Notes: generated by a model not told the origin, from the sequence alone. A stretch of 64,000 nucleotides of DNA from Idiomarina xiamenensis 10-D-4 (GCF_000299895.1 NZ_AMRG01000009.1:62001-126000); one strand, 5' to 3'. Positions 1-9,510 are shown, counted from the first letter of the stretch. Made by a program: numbers and translations.

Positions 1-2
1 CG

Positions 3-380
3 TTAGAGAATGGTCTCGGCAACCATGATTTATTAGCCTATCGCACGCGCCAAAAGCAGCGTTTTAAACAAACCGCCGAAGCGATTCAGCAATACTGTCG
101 TACTACCACATCGAACCTTTCATCTCCGTCAGCGGCTGTCCATTCGGCCTTGCCGCCGTTATGGCAAAGCTACGCACAATTGATCGGGCTGTGGCAGGTG
201 ACGCAAACACCTACCCAGTTGGCTCGTGTTAGGCAATCACCGATTAACTTATCCTCCGCCGTAAGCTTTGATGAATCAAGTAAGTATGTACTCACTCTTA
301 TCTGGCAGTCATGGCTACAAGCTGGGCCCGATAAGTCACAAAAGCAAGGTTTGGTGCAGCAATTATTTGGCCGCCGTTAA
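3..380 (+). CDS. C-terminal part of an unrecognised protein (runs off the left edge)
   Basis: The frame is open from the first complete codon of the window to the TAA at 378-380, so this is the last 125 codons of a gene that starts outside. The visible part is polar and rich in Gln and Arg, has a Ser-rich linker around residues 40-50, and ends in Gln-Leu-Phe-Gly-Arg-Arg. I see no recognisable domain, signal peptide or membrane segment. It converges on the VRR-NUC gene with only 4 bases between the two stops. A TTG near 150 could be taken as a start, but nothing supports a short independent gene. Confidence 0.55.
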   Translation, partial: LENGLGNHDLLAYRTRQKQRFKQTAEAIQQYCRTTTSNLSSPSAAVHSALPPLWQSYAQLIGLWQVTQTPTQLARVRQSPINLSSAVSFDESSKYVLTLIWQSWLQAGPDKSQKQGLVQQLFGRR

Positions 381-384
381 CGGT

Positions 385-2046
385 TTAATCGCACCAACTC
401 ACGTAACAGACCTGAATGGTTAGCTGAGCCGCTTGCAGCCTTGCTAGCCAACGTCGTTGATGACTTTGCAGGCGATCGCCTGGGCCTTTGACCTCGATGA
501 GCTTGATGCCGTGCTGCGGATGAAGCAACCACAAGTCAGGAAAACCGCTACGATGGTGACGATAGTCAAACGCCAGATATTGCCAAATATATTGCCATTG
601 AGTCGGCGTTAAGGCGTTAAACCACGTGCTAATTAATGTTGCCGTTAGGCGCGGCCAGACAACGAAGTCGTTAGCGATACCGTGCTTGTCATTGAAATGA
701 CTGAGCATGTTGGCTAGCACTTGCGAAGGCTGCTGCTGTAATTGCTGCCAGCGTTGCTCGAACAGTTGCCGTCGGCGATGATAAAAGCGCTGACTGAGTA
801 AATCACGGGGTGCGCGTTGGAAGGGATGACAAAATGCCTGTGTTTGGTCACTAAAAATAATGTCCCAACACGCCAAACCGTAAAGACTGAGTGGTAGCCA
901 ATTTTCACCGTGAATGCCTTGCCAACCCTGCTGTTGATAGTGTGCCAGCACCGCTTGCTCGACGTCACTGTTGGTGGGCAGATTCAACTGCTGTTCCGCT
1001 ACTGCGATGGGGCGCGACGGAGACCACGGTTGTCGTAAGGCTTTGGCTAACTGCTTAGCGACGCTTTTTAGGTTTTCGACTTCCTCGATATTCCAAGGAT
1101 CTTCGCAAATTTTTTGATACAACCGCCATGCTGCTTGCAATTGCCCTTGCTTTGCCAGAATACGAACTTGTCGTTCGCGTGCCGGGTGGCGTTGACTCAA
1201 TTGATACCATTGCAGAGCACTATCGAGTTGCTGTAATCGTTCCAGATGGCGAGCTATACGATTACTGATACGCGAGCTTTGGCTGACCACGAGTAAGCTA
1301 TCACCAATTGCGGGTCGCGCTAATAGCAACTGTTGGGCGAGTGCGATTTGCCGTTGTGGATCGGCGTCGGCCTGTCGCCAGCGCTGCTTTAATTGTTGCC
1401 AATCGGCATACTGCTGTAACGCTTGCCGATCGGGGAAAACCGCGTCGTCGCGAATGGTATATTGCTCATAGCGGACATGCCCCAGTGCGGTTTTGGTAAA
1501 CTCCGTCAGATCTTGATAGGCGTTGCCAAAGAACAATAATTGAAAGCGCGCAAATTGTCCGGCGATGGTCAGCGCAAACCAGTGAACCGGACTTTTTGGA
1601 GCAACGCTCAAACTGTCGAAGTGATTAGCTAAGTCTGAGATCAGTTGTGCTTTGCTGGTGCTTTTTATCGTTGTCAGTTGATAGCGATGGCTGACATCAA
1701 ATAATTCTGATTTGAGTAACAATGGCAGCCATTGCTGGTAGGGAAAGTCATCACCGCTCACCAACCAACCGAGTTGCTGTAGTTCGCTGATAGCGTTATT
1801 GACATCGATTTCTGGGTAATCAAGCTGAGGGCGCCGGAATAATGTCGGCTTGCGCGATAGCATACGTACTAATAAGCACTGGCTATCGCGGCTTAACGCT
1901 TGAAAGCGATGATAGTCTCGGCGCATATCTTCGTCGAGTAACGGGCGATGATGTTGGTACACCCATTCGAGCAAAAAGCGATAATTGTCGCGATAATAAT
2001 CGACGCTCAACGGTTGTGCTGGATCACCGATAGCAGGCTGTTTCAC
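385..2046 (-). CDS. VRR-NUC domain nuclease, FAN1-like
   Basis: This 553-residue protein ends in a VRR-NUC nuclease domain (roughly residues 440-553). The fold's catalytic signature is visible: Pro-Asp-Leu in FPDLWLL, then Glu-Val-Lys in IEVKGPGDRLQSHQ, followed by the conserved Trp. Bacterial proteins of this layout are homologues of human FAN1, a structure-specific nuclease and 5'-3' exonuclease of DNA repair. The long N-terminal part is helical and Gln/Arg-rich, as expected for the DNA-binding and TPR-like regions of FAN1 proteins. It is divergent from polA with about 400 bases between. The family assignment is firm; the exact substrate is inferred. Confidence 0.85.
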   Translation of the reverse strand: MKQPAIGDPAQPLSVDYYRDNYRFLLEWVYQHHRPLLDEDMRRDYHRFQALSRDSQCLLVRMLSRKPTLFRRPQLDYPEIDVNNAISELQQLGWLVSGDDFPYQQWLPLLLKSELFDVSHRYQLTTIKSTSKAQLISDLANHFDSLSVAPKSPVHWFALTIAGQFARFQLLFFGNAYQDLTEFTKTALGHVRYEQYTIRDDAVFPDRQALQQYADWQQLKQRWRQADADPQRQIALAQQLLLARPAIGDSLLVVSQSSRISNRIARHLERLQQLDSALQWYQLSQRHPARERQVRILAKQGQLQAAWRLYQKICEDPWNIEEVENLKSVAKQLAKALRQPWSPSRPIAVAEQQLNLPTNSDVEQAVLAHYQQQGWQGIHGENWLPLSLYGLACWDIIFSDQTQAFCHPFQRAPRDLLSQRFYHRRRQLFEQRWQQLQQQPSQVLANMLSHFNDKHGIANDFVVWPRLTATLISTWFNALTPTQWQYIWQYLAFDYRHHRSGFPDLWLLHPQHGIKLIEVKGPGDRLQSHQRRWLARLQAAQLTIQVCYVSWCD

Positions 2047-2450
2047 TGGCTCATACTCTGTTGCTCTTAAATCCTTCTTTAGTTACAGCTAAACGTTCTA
2101 AAAATGATCAAATACAGTGCTGGATCATTTGCGGCAGTGTGGTAGTCTAGCTCTCTTGTTTTGTTACGCTGTTAACGAACAAGTCGCCGTACAATTGCAG
2201 TTTCCACAGCTGCAAATAATAACATAAGAAAAGTAGTACGGGATCTAGCAGTTGTTTAAATCCCTTTTAATACAATACTTTATGTTTTAATCATGCTGTT
2301 GAGCTTTATTGTCTCAACCGGTAGAATTTTCCCTTGTCAACAGACTTATCCACAGCATGTTCAAGTTTAAGCCGAGCGCCTTGCTAGCGTCTGCGGCGCG
2401 CCTGTGGCATGCTTAGCGCATTCTTTTTTGACCGTCATTGAGATCCCCGC
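2047..2450. other. Intergenic region between the VRR-NUC gene and polA
   Basis: There is no gene in these 404 bases. The stretch separates two divergent genes, so it must hold both promoters. It contains an AT-rich central part, a 6-bp stem (GTTGAG at 2298-2303 with CTCAAC at 2313-2318), and one perfect DnaA-box sequence listed separately. I cannot point to a convincing promoter for either gene. Confidence 0.5.
2346..2354 (+). promoter_or_regulatory. Perfect DnaA-box sequence upstream of polA
   Basis: TTATCCACA matches the high-affinity DnaA box exactly. It lies about 100 bases before the polA start. It is a single box with no visible neighbours or AT-rich 13-mers, so it is not an origin. 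It may mark DnaA control of polA or be chance, since a 9-mer occurs at random every few hundred kilobases. Confidence 0.35.
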
Positions 2451-5213
2451 ATGAGCCTTCAGGTCCCCGAAAATCCGTTTATTTTAGTCGATGGTTCTTC
2501 TTATCTATTTCGTGCGTTTCACGCGCCACCGCACCTGACAAACTCCAAAGGCGAAGCGACTGGGGCAATTTATGGTGTGGTTAATATGCTGCGTAGCCTG
2601 TTAAAGCGTTATCAGCCATCACATATGGCGGTGGTATTTGATGCGAAGGGGCCAACTTTTCGCAACGATATTTACAGCGAATACAAAGCCCACCGACCAC
2701 CTATGCCCGACGAATTGCGACGCCAAATTGAACCCTTGCACCAGATTGTTGAGGCGATGGGATTACCGTTACTGTGTATCGAAGGTGTCGAAGCTGACGA
2801 TGTGATCGGTACGCTATCGCGGCAAGCTAGCGAAGCAGGACGTTTCACGCTGATTAGTACCGGTGATAAAGACATGGCGCAGCTGGTGAATGAGCATGTC
2901 ATGCTTATTAATACGATGACTGATACCTTGTTAGACGGTGATGGTGTATTTAATAAATATGGGGTTAAACCTGAGCAATTTATCGATTACTTAGCGTTAA
3001 TGGGGGATAGCTCTGACAACATTCCAGGGCTACCGAAAGTGGGTGAAAAGACCGCGCAAGCGATGTTGGCGGGATTCGCTTCGGTGGAGCACCTGTATGA
3101 AGATCCTGACGCGGTCGCCAGTCTGAGTTTTCGTGGGGCTAAGTCGATGCCTGAAAAATTGCGAGAGCATCGTGAGCAGTTACTTATGTCCCGCGAGTTA
3201 GCCACCATCAAGCTGGATGTCGAAATACCCCTAACGCCCGATAAACTGACGATTCAAACCGCCGACCGTGACCGCCTAGTCGAGCTATATGGACAGTGTG
3301 AGTTCCGTCGTTGGTTAGGCGAAGTGTTAGAAAGCGGGGCGGCGACCGACCAAGCCTTGGGCGAACAACCATCAGAAAGTGTCGAAACCGGTATTAGCCG
3401 TGATGGCTATCAAACGGTGCTCACCGAAGCGGCGTTTAAAGAATGGTTGCAACGTTTAAAAGATAGCGATTACTTTGCGTTTGATACCGAAACAACCTCA
3501 TTAAATTATATGGAAGCCGAGCTGGTTGGGGTGTCGTTAGCGGTGAAAGCGGGTGAAGCTGCTTATATACCGGTTGCTCATGATTATCCTGATGCGCCGC
3601 AGCAACTCCCACGAGATTGGGTATTGGAGCAGCTTAAGCCGTTGTTAGAGGCTCAAAAACCGAAAAAAGTCGGACAAAATCTAAAGTACGATAGCCATAT
3701 TTTACGTCGCTATGACATTCGCCTGCAGGGGATTTTAAATGACACCATGTTGGCCTCATATGTCTTTAATAGTGTCGGTTCACGGCATGACATGGACACA
3801 CTCAGTTTACACTATTTGAATCATAAGCCGATTAGCTTTGAGGCTATTGCCGGTAAGGGCGCAAAACAACTGACTTTTGACCAGATCCGTTTAGATGAAG
3901 CCTCGCCGTACGCGGCCGAAGATGCTGACGTGACATTACGTTTACACGAGAAGCTTTGGCACGAGGTTCAACAACAAGCGTCACTAGTACCGGTATTAAC
4001 CGATATCGAGGTGCCATTACTGAGCGTTTTGTGTGATATGGAGCAGCGCGGTGTGCGCATTGATGCTCAGCGTTTGCATCAACAAAGCCATGAATTGGCG
4101 ACGAAATTAGATAAACTGGAAAAACAAGCCTTCGAGATGGCGGGTGAATCATTCAACTTGGGCTCGCCTAAGCAGTTGCAGGCGATTTTATTTGAGAAGC
4201 TTGAGCTACCGATTATCAAAAAGACACCGAAAGGTGCCGCATCAACCGCCGAAGATGTGCTGCAAGAGCTGGCTCACGATTATCCGTTGCCTGAGGTGAT
4301 TTTGCAGCATCGCAGCATGTCGAAGCTAAAATCGACCTATACCGACAAGTTGCCGAAGATGGTCAATCCGCGTACACAACGCATCCACACCTCATATCAG
4401 CAAGCGGTCGCGGCCACCGGTCGGTTATCTTCAACTGAGCCGAATTTACAAAACATTCCGATTCGAACCGAGGAAGGGCGACGCGTGCGGCAGGCGTTTG
4501 TGGCCGCTGATGGTTATAAAATTGTCGCTATCGATTACAGTCAAATCGAATTACGGATCATGGCGCATTTGTCGCAAGACAAGGGCTTACTAGAGGCTTT
4601 CGCAAACGGTCAAGATATTCACCGAGCCACCGCTGCCGAAGTGTTTGGTTGCGAGGCTGAAGCCGTTAGTGCCGAGCAACGTCGGCGCGCGAAAGCCGTT
4701 AACTTTGGTTTGATTTACGGTATGTCAGCTTTTGGTTTATCACGCCAGTTAGATATTCCGCGTTATGAAGCACAACAATATATGGATAAGTATTTCGAGC
4801 GTTTTCCGGGCGTATTGACCTATATGGAAAAAACTCGCGAGCAAGCAGCGGCGAAAGGGTATGTCGAGACTATTTATGGTCGACGTCTGCATTTACCTGA
4901 TATTAATGCGCGTAACGGTGCCCGTAGAAAGGCTGCCGAGCGTGCAGCCATTAACGCGCCGATGCAAGGCACCGCCGCCGATATCATTAAGAAGGCGATG
5001 TTAAAGGTGTCTGCGTGGTTAAAACAGCAGGCCGACTCGGTCGATGCATGGATGATCATGCAGGTGCACGATGAGTTGGTATTTGAAATTAAAGCTGATC
5101 AAGCCGAAAAAGTGACTCAACAATTAGTCGAAGTGATGGAGTCGGCGGCTAACATTGACGTACCTTTAATTGCCGAAGCGGGTATTGGCGAAAACTGGGA
5201 TGAGGCGCATTAA
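2451..5213 (+). CDS. polA: DNA polymerase I
   Basis: This is a full-length PolA (920 residues; E. coli has 928) used in Okazaki-fragment maturation and excision repair. The order is 5'-3' exonuclease (about 1-290, with the Asp-rich metal sites, e.g. [10 protein letters not shown] and GDSSDNIPG), 3'-5' proofreading exonuclease (about 325-515) and family A polymerase (about 530-920). The proofreading motif FDTETT keeps both acidic residues, so proofreading is probably active, unlike in Bacillus or Taq enzymes. Polymerase motifs A (DYSQIELR), B ([14 protein letters not shown]) and C (VHDELV) are intact. The ATG at 2451 gives the usual N-terminus. Confidence 0.97.
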   Translation: MSLQVPENPFILVDGSSYLFRAFHAPPHLTNSKGEATGAIYGVVNMLRSLLKRYQPSHMAVVFDAKGPTFRNDIYSEYKAHRPPMPDELRRQIEPLHQIVEAMGLPLLCIEGVEADDVIGTLSRQASEAGRFTLISTGDKDMAQLVNEHVMLINTMTDTLLDGDGVFNKYGVKPEQFIDYLALMGDSSDNIPGLPKVGEKTAQAMLAGFASVEHLYEDPDAVASLSFRGAKSMPEKLREHREQLLMSRELATIKLDVEIPLTPDKLTIQTADRDRLVELYGQCEFRRWLGEVLESGAATDQALGEQPSESVETGISRDGYQTVLTEAAFKEWLQRLKDSDYFAFDTETTSLNYMEAELVGVSLAVKAGEAAYIPVAHDYPDAPQQLPRDWVLEQLKPLLEAQKPKKVGQNLKYDSHILRRYDIRLQGILNDTMLASYVFNSVGSRHDMDTLSLHYLNHKPISFEAIAGKGAKQLTFDQIRLDEASPYAAEDADVTLRLHEKLWHEVQQQASLVPVLTDIEVPLLSVLCDMEQRGVRIDAQRLHQQSHELATKLDKLEKQAFEMAGESFNLGSPKQLQAILFEKLELPIIKKTPKGAASTAEDVLQELAHDYPLPEVILQHRSMSKLKSTYTDKLPKMVNPRTQRIHTSYQQAVAATGRLSSTEPNLQNIPIRTEEGRRVRQAFVAADGYKIVAIDYSQIELRIMAHLSQDKGLLEAFANGQDIHRATAAEVFGCEAEAVSAEQRRRAKAVNFGLIYGMSAFGLSRQLDIPRYEAQQYMDKYFERFPGVLTYMEKTREQAAAKGYVETIYGRRLHLPDINARNGARRKAAERAAINAPMQGTAADIIKKAMLKVSAWLKQQADSVDAWMIMQVHDELVFEIKADQAEKVTQQLVEVMESAANIDVPLIAEAGIGENWDEAH

Positions 5214-5225
5214 CGGAATTTTTGC

Positions 5226-5255
5226 AAAGAAGTTGCGCATTAATTGAACTTCTTT
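5226..5255. repeat. 9-bp inverted repeat just after polA
   Basis: AAAGAAGTT (5226-5234) and AACTTCTTT (5247-5255) form a perfect 9-bp stem around a 12-base loop, starting 12 bases past the polA stop. There is no T-run behind it, so it is not a standard terminator. It could be an mRNA-end hairpin of polA or an operator, because the right arm contains the -35-like GAACTT of the candidate small-RNA promoter. Confidence 0.5.
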
Positions 5256-5272
5256 ACAGAGGCCGAGTCAGA
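5246..5272 (+). promoter_or_regulatory. Candidate sigma-E/AlgU-type promoter for the polA-downstream small RNA
   Basis: GAACTT at 5246-5251 and TCAGA at 5268-5272 are separated by exactly 16 bases. This fits the extracytoplasmic sigma-E/AlgU pattern (GAACTT, 16-17 bases, TCTGA) with one mismatch in the -10 element. Initiation 6-7 bases downstream would start the transcript at the 5' hairpin of the proposed RNA. The caution is that the -35 element overlaps an inverted repeat. Confidence 0.4.
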
Positions 5273-5278
5273 ATTACT

Positions 5279-5360
5279 GAGGCGGACGGAAAGCCTCACG
5301 AGATGTTCTCTCCCTGGATTAGTAAGGACTTTAGCCCGGCCAATTTGGCCGGGTTTTTTT
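5279..5360 (+). ncRNA. Candidate small RNA in the Spot 42/ErsA position
   Basis: This stretch lies between polA and the engB locus, where E. coli and Vibrio carry spf (Spot 42) and Pseudomonas carries ErsA. It has the shape of a Hfq-dependent sRNA: a 5' hairpin (GAGGC 5279-5283 with GCCTC 5293-5297), a single-stranded pyrimidine-containing middle (GAGATGTTCTCTCCC), and a strong rho-independent terminator at 5335-5360. Spot 42 also carries AGATGTTCT near its 5' end, a short match I noticed from memory. There is no open reading frame. The 5' end is estimated from the promoter. Confidence 0.5.
5335..5360 (+). terminator. Strong rho-independent terminator
   Basis: CCCGGCC and GGCCGGG with an AATTT loop (extendable by two A-T pairs) are followed by seven T residues at 5354-5360. 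It ends the proposed small RNA and lies about 120 bases after polA. Confidence 0.85.
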
Positions 5361-5539
5361 ATGTCTGGCTTTAATTAGCAAGATTAATAAGTGCTCAGTT
5401 GCGCCCGTCAGCTTTGACTTTTATTGAAAGTTAATTAGAATGGCGGGCGTGTTCAGTGATGGACACACCCTGTTGTAAACAAGTAGTGATCTTTCGCTTC
5501 ATGAGATATTTGCGAGGCAGCCGATGCATATTATGTGAT

Positions 5540-6472
5540 TTAGTTGGACGTTTCGGACTCGCGCTCAGGGTGTCCTGCTAAGCCGCTTCGGGCACGCTTA
5601 TTGGCTATCCATACGCCGGCCAGAATTGTCACCATACCCAATCCGTGTTGCAACCAGAAAGGCTCGCCATCTAATACCCCAAGTAGCATGGCGACTATTG
5701 GGATCAAGTAAGTGACCGAGCTGGTAAATACGGTGTTGGTCAGTTGCACCAAATGATTAAAAATTACCAATGCAGCGGCGGTACCGACGATGCCTAAAAA
5801 CAAGATAGCGACTAACGATAAAGTACCTTGTGAGGTTTCTGTGTGCGCTAAAAAATCGGTGCCTGCGAACAAATAAACGACCGCAGGTAAGCTCACTATC
5901 AACAGTGACACGCCGGTGATGGTGATCGGGTGTAAATCGCTAATGTGGTGCTTAATCAAGTTCAGATTTAAGCCATAACAAATGGTCGCGACAATGACTA
6001 ATAGGGCGTAGCTATTGACCGTTAAAGCGCCGCTGGCACTGGCAGTGATCAATAATGTGGAACCACATAAACCAATGATCAAGCCAATGACTTGGCGCCG
6101 ATTTAACGATTGTTTAAAGAACAATACGCCTAAACTTAAGGCGGCCAACGGCGTGAATGCGTTCAATACACCGGTGACACCGCTATTGATTTGGGTTTGA
6201 GCCAGCGCAAACATAAATGCCGGAATGAGGCTACCGACCAAACCGACACAGACCAGCTTTGGCCAATGTGAGGCGCGTAAGTGGCGTAATCGATGCAAAA
6301 CGAACGGCGCCAGCACTAAGCCTGCTGCGGCAATTCGCAGAGCCGCTACTTCCGTCGCGGTATAAGCCAGTAAACCCTTTTTAATCAATAAGAAAGAACC
6401 ACCCCATATTATCGCTAAGAGGAACAGTAACGCCCAAGCCTTCGCTGGGATAGTTTGCTCACTATTCATCAT
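5540..6472 (-). CDS. DMT-superfamily (EamA) membrane transporter
   Basis: The protein has about ten hydrophobic segments arranged as two EamA repeats. The first begins [19 protein letters not shown], a typical start of the drug/metabolite transporter superfamily (RhaT/YdcZ relatives). The substrate cannot be told. I place the start at the ATG at 6472, giving about 310 residues: this ATGATGAATAG overlaps the engB stop codon and suggests translational coupling. The longer reading from 6520 would lie inside engB. It forms a two-gene operon with engB. Confidence 0.8.
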   Translation of the reverse strand: MMNSEQTIPAKAWALLFLLAIIWGGSFLLIKKGLLAYTATEVAALRIAAAGLVLAPFVLHRLRHLRASHWPKLVCVGLVGSLIPAFMFALAQTQINSGVTGVLNAFTPLAALSLGVLFFKQSLNRRQVIGLIIGLCGSTLLITASASGALTVNSYALLVIVATICYGLNLNLIKHHISDLHPITITGVSLLIVSLPAVVYLFAGTDFLAHTETSQGTLSLVAILFLGIVGTAAALVIFNHLVQLTNTVFTSSVTYLIPIVAMLLGVLDGEPFWLQHGLGMVTILAGVWIANKRARSGLAGHPERESETSN

Positions 6473-7106
6473 CAATGGGGGCAACTTGTGAGCCGTCAGC
6501 GAGTGCATCAAACCAGTCATGGAGCTTCGCTTCTAATGCTGGTAAACCGGTTTTCTTCAATGATGAAAACGCTTCAACGGTGACATCACCGTTGAAGGCG
6601 AGCGCCGCTTCGCGCGCTTTTAACAGCGTCGAACTCCGCGCACCTTGCTTCAATTTATCGGCTTTGGTGAGTAGCGCTAGCACCGGAATTTGACTGGCAA
6701 CCGCCCAGTAAATCAATTCTTGGTCGGCTTCGCGATAAGGATGGCGGATATCCATTAACACCACCAAACCCTTTAGCGAACGCCTTTCTTGTAAGTATTC
6801 GCTCAGTGATTGTTGCCATTTTTCTTTCACCGCCATCGGTACTTTGGCAAAACCATAGCCCGGTAAGTCGATTAAACGTTTGCCAGGCGTTAACTCAAAG
6901 ACATTGATCAATTGTGTGCGACCGGGCGTTTTACTAGTACGAGCTAGACTTCGTTGTCGGGTCAGCGTATTCAGTGCACTTGATTTGCCAGCGTTTGAGC
7001 GCCCAGCAAAGGCAATCTCGATACCCTCGTCGGCGGGTAACTGGCGGATGTTTGGCGCGCTAGTAATAAACTTAGCGTTTTGAAAAACAAGACTGTCGGA
7101 AGCCAC
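6462..7106 (-). CDS. engB: Ribosome-biogenesis GTPase EngB (YsxC/YihA)
   Basis: This small GTPase (214 residues) is needed for assembly of the large ribosomal subunit. All G motifs are visible: the P-loop GRSNAGKSS (about 35-43), the switch Thr in KTPGRTQ, DLPGYG (G3) and TKAD (G4). The family's [13 protein letters not shown] and [11 protein letters not shown] strings are diagnostic. Its position downstream of polA and a small-RNA slot, on the opposite strand, is the conserved gammaproteobacterial order. Confidence 0.95.
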   Translation of the reverse strand: MASDSLVFQNAKFITSAPNIRQLPADEGIEIAFAGRSNAGKSSALNTLTRQRSLARTSKTPGRTQLINVFELTPGKRLIDLPGYGFAKVPMAVKEKWQQSLSEYLQERRSLKGLVVLMDIRHPYREADQELIYWAVASQIPVLALLTKADKLKQGARSSTLLKAREAALAFNGDVTVEAFSSLKKTGLPALEAKLHDWFDALADGSQVAPIDDE

Positions 7107-7304
7107 GGTTACCTCTTAATTGGCGGGAAAGCGACGTGTAGATGCTGCTATTATGACCGATGTTAAGCTTGGCGCCAACGTTAGCCACACAAACAAAGTG
7201 GATTAGTCATTTAATCCTCACGCGATTTGTGTAAAATAGCGTCTGATATTCTCATTAATCGTGAATAGACGCAGCAGCGCTAATCTGTGGAAGAGATAGA
7301 AAAC

Positions 7305-7931
7305 ATGAAAAAACTCGCGATGCTTATTGGTATCTTCTGTGGCTTGACCGCAGCAGCTCAAGCAGCAGAAGGTGATGTCGAGGCAGGCAAAGAGAAGTCG
7401 CAGGTCTGTGCTGCCTGTCACGGACCGGATGGTAACGCGCCATCTGATCAGTATCCTAAAATTGCCGGCCAACATGAAGGGTATTTGGCTAAGCAGTTGC
7501 ATGATTTTAAACAAGCTGCCGAAACGGGTGGCGAGCAGGGGCGTAACAACCCGATCATGATGGGACAGGTAGCCAATCTGTCGGAACAAGATATCGCTGA
7601 CTTAGCCGCATACTTTGCTTCACAACAAGCGAAGCCTGGCAGCACACCTGAAGATATTATTGCTAAGGCCGAAGATCTTTGGCGGCGCGGTAATCCAGAT
7701 TCAAAAATTCCATCATGCACCGGTTGCCATGGTCCACGCGGTGACGGCATGGGGTTGGCCAAATTCCCGGATATTTCAGGTCAACACGCGGCTTATACCG
7801 CCACTCAGCTAAAAGCTTTTCGCGCTGGCGAACGTGCTAATGATATGAACGGTATGATGCGCGGCGTTGCGCAAAAGCTGACCGATGAAGAAATTGATTT
7901 ATTATCTAAGTATCTGAGCGGTTTATACTAA
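7305..7931 (+). CDS. Dihaem cytochrome c4, periplasmic
   Basis: A signal peptide (MKKLAMLIG to AQAAEG) precedes two similar cytochrome c domains. Each has a CXXCH haem site, CAACH (about residue 38) and CTGCH (about residue 138), and a distal Met in conserved Met-containing segments. Cytochrome c4 passes electrons from the bc1 complex to terminal oxidases. The start at 7305 is chosen because the signal peptide begins there; six upstream codons in frame add nothing plausible. Cytochrome c4 next to engB is also the Pseudomonas order. Confidence 0.92.
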   Translation: MKKLAMLIGIFCGLTAAAQAAEGDVEAGKEKSQVCAACHGPDGNAPSDQYPKIAGQHEGYLAKQLHDFKQAAETGGEQGRNNPIMMGQVANLSEQDIADLAAYFASQQAKPGSTPEDIIAKAEDLWRRGNPDSKIPSCTGCHGPRGDGMGLAKFPDISGQHAAYTATQLKAFRAGERANDMNGMMRGVAQKLTDEEIDLLSKYLSGLY

Positions 7932-7960
7932 GAAGATTATCGTTATCTTGATGTTGGAAA

Positions 7961-7994
7961 CGCCAACGCTCCTCACGAGCGTTGGCGTTTTTTT
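7961..7994 (+). terminator. Rho-independent terminator of the cytochrome c4 gene
   Basis: CGCCAACGCTC and GAGCGTTGGCG (11 bp) with a CTCAC loop are followed by seven T residues at 7988-7994. Confidence 0.93.
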
Positions 7995-8129
7995 ATGCTA
8001 GCGCTAGCAAAACAACTGATCAGACTTGTTACTTTTGTTATGAATTTATGAGGTTTTTTCAGCGAAAAAGACTAAAAGTTATAAAAAAATTGATTTTTAG
8101 ACGATAAAAGTTGTTGAATTAAATATTCG

Positions 8130-8499
8130 TTCCAGTAGGCTGGGAACCACTCGAGACAAGGTTAGTCGCCTTATGCAAGAAAGATCACGACATTATGACG
8201 ACAGGTATCGAGAGACAATAATAATAAGACTGTGTTGACACAGCAGTGATAATTAACACAAAACAATAACAATTAGGTTGATTATCCGTTGCGTTCTGAA
8301 GTTTAAAGCGGTATCTTTAAACGCAATCCAGGGAGCTGAGAGTAATAATAATAATCAAGGCTATCAGAACCCAATCATAACAATAATAATGATTACGGAT
8401 GAGCCAAAGAAAAACACGGAAGATGTGACAACCGTTCTCAGCAAAGCAAAAGCGCTATGTAATGAGAATAAATCAGGCGATGGCAACATCGCCTTTTTT
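8130..8499 (+). ncRNA. Candidate Hfq-binding/CrcZ-like small RNA in the csrC position
   Basis: The gap of 673 bases between cytochrome c4 and yihI has no convincing gene but ends in a strong terminator (8476-8499). Four A-rich repeats lie in it: ACAATAATAATAAG (8215-8228), AAACAATAACAA (8261-8272), AGTAATAATAATAATCAAGG (8341-8360) and AACAATAATAAT (8379-8390). These fit the A-R-N pattern bound by the distal face of Hfq and resemble the AAYAAYAA sites of Pseudomonas CrcZ/CrcY, which sequester Hfq/Crc. In E. coli this position holds csrC, but only about four GGA motifs are present, too few for a typical CsrA sponge. The 5' end is a guess. Confidence 0.45.
8476..8499 (+). terminator. Rho-independent terminator of the candidate small RNA
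   Basis: GGCGATG and CATCGCC form a 7-bp stem closed by a GCAA (GNRA) tetraloop and followed by six T residues. No gene on the plus strand ends just before it, which is the main evidence that a non-coding transcript ends here. Confidence 0.85.
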
Positions 8500-8604
8500 A
8501 TTGCCTGATTTTCACGGTTTACCCCTGCACTCCTCACGTATCGTATTCACTGTTGACCGGATCGGTTACAATACCTACCAAGTTCATCATATAGGAATCG
8601 CGTC

Positions 8605-9051
8605 ATGACGCGTCGTAAAAAGACCCGTACGGGCGGCCCACTGGCGCCGCGGAAGCAGCCAAAAATGCCGGGTAGTCAAAGTAGTGCGCTGGAATTAGGC
8701 AAAAAAAAGGGCAAGGGTAAGGCCTCAGGCAGCCGTCATTCTGCTGGCAAGAGCCAACAGTCGGTAAGTGCCGAGAAGACGATACAGGATCAACGCAAGG
8801 GCAGTAAAAAGCCCATCTCGTTAATGCCAACGAATAATGCCATTAAATCAGATGAGTTAACCCCAGAGCGGGAATTACAAGCGTTAGAGAATGATCAACG
8901 TTTGCAAATGCTGTTGCAACGTATTGAAGACGAGCAAACGTTAACGTCAGCGGAACAAGCTTATGTCGATGAAAAAGCAGAGCGTTATGAACAATTAGCG
9001 GCGCAATTGGGTATTGAACTAGACGACGATGATTGGGATGACGAGGAGTAA
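8605..9051 (+). CDS. yihI: Der GTPase-activating protein YihI
   Basis: YihI stimulates the GTPase Der (EngA) and so tunes ribosome assembly. The 148-residue protein has the family's basic, disordered N-terminus (Arg/Lys/Gly-rich, about 1-70), the GSKKPISL stretch, then an acidic helical domain with the pattern ELQALENDQRLQMLLQRIE and an Asp/Glu tail. It starts at ATG 8605 and is followed after 3 bases by the DUF2489 gene. That both EngB and the Der regulator sit in this locus is the conserved enterobacterial/vibrio order. Confidence 0.85.
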   Translation: MTRRKKTRTGGPLAPRKQPKMPGSQSSALELGKKKGKGKASGSRHSAGKSQQSVSAEKTIQDQRKGSKKPISLMPTNNAIKSDELTPERELQALENDQRLQMLLQRIEDEQTLTSAEQAYVDEKAERYEQLAAQLGIELDDDDWDDEE

Positions 9052-9054
9052 TTA

Positions 9055-9510
9055 GTGCAAATCGCGACTTGGGGTTGGCTGTTAATGGTGCTGGGGGCGG
9101 TCGTTATTATCGCCCTAGCAGTGTATGCGGGTATGTTATTAGCGCGCTTGCAGCAGCAGAATAAACGCCGTCGGCAGGCTATCGATAAGCGTAATGCAAA
9201 CCTATTGGAAAGCATTGTGACCATTGCTAAGGCGATGCAACAAGAGCAATGTCCGCTATCTGAAGGCTGCTTACGTATCGTGGTGCTGTTAGACCATATG
9301 GTGGAACAGAATAAGCCACTGTATTCCGAACGCTATCCCGCCATGCATGCCATGTATGAGCGAATTAAGCACATGCCCACGCATGAAGCACGTAAACAAT
9401 ACCCTAAAGCCGAGATTCGGCGTATGGACAATGAGCGCGAGGGTTATGAGAAAGAACTTGCTGACGACATTCAACAAGACGTCAGCAAGTTATTAGAGCA
9501 GTTCCGATAG
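9055..9510 (+). CDS. DUF2489 family membrane-anchored protein
   Basis: This 151-residue protein has one N-terminal membrane segment (about 7-29, WLLMVLGAVVIIALAVYAGMLL) followed by a basic stretch and a helical cytoplasmic domain with two Cys around residues 64-71. This is the layout of the DUF2489 family, which often follows yihI. Function is unknown. The start is GTG at 9055; the GAGGAG inside the last yihI codons serves as ribosome binding site, so the pair is an operon. Confidence 0.75.
   Translation: MQIATWGWLLMVLGAVVIIALAVYAGMLLARLQQQNKRRRQAIDKRNANLLESIVTIAKAMQQEQCPLSEGCLRIVVLLDHMVEQNKPLYSERYPAMHAMYERIKHMPTHEARKQYPKAEIRRMDNEREGYEKELADDIQQDVSKLLEQFR

Noticed and set aside
2047-2450. Chromosomal origin near polA
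   Set aside because: Only one DnaA box, no cluster of boxes, no AT-rich 13-mers, and no dnaA, gidA or mnmG genes in the window.
8130-8499. Typical CsrC RNA
   Set aside because: The position fits, but only about four GGA motifs are seen, against the many repeated GGA hairpins of CsrB/CsrC.
8278-8508. Open frame of 76 codons in the gap before yihI
   Set aside because: It reads through the A-rich repeat arrays and across the strong terminator hairpin, has no ribosome binding site, and its Asn runs simply mirror the AAT repeats. A non-coding RNA explains the stretch better.
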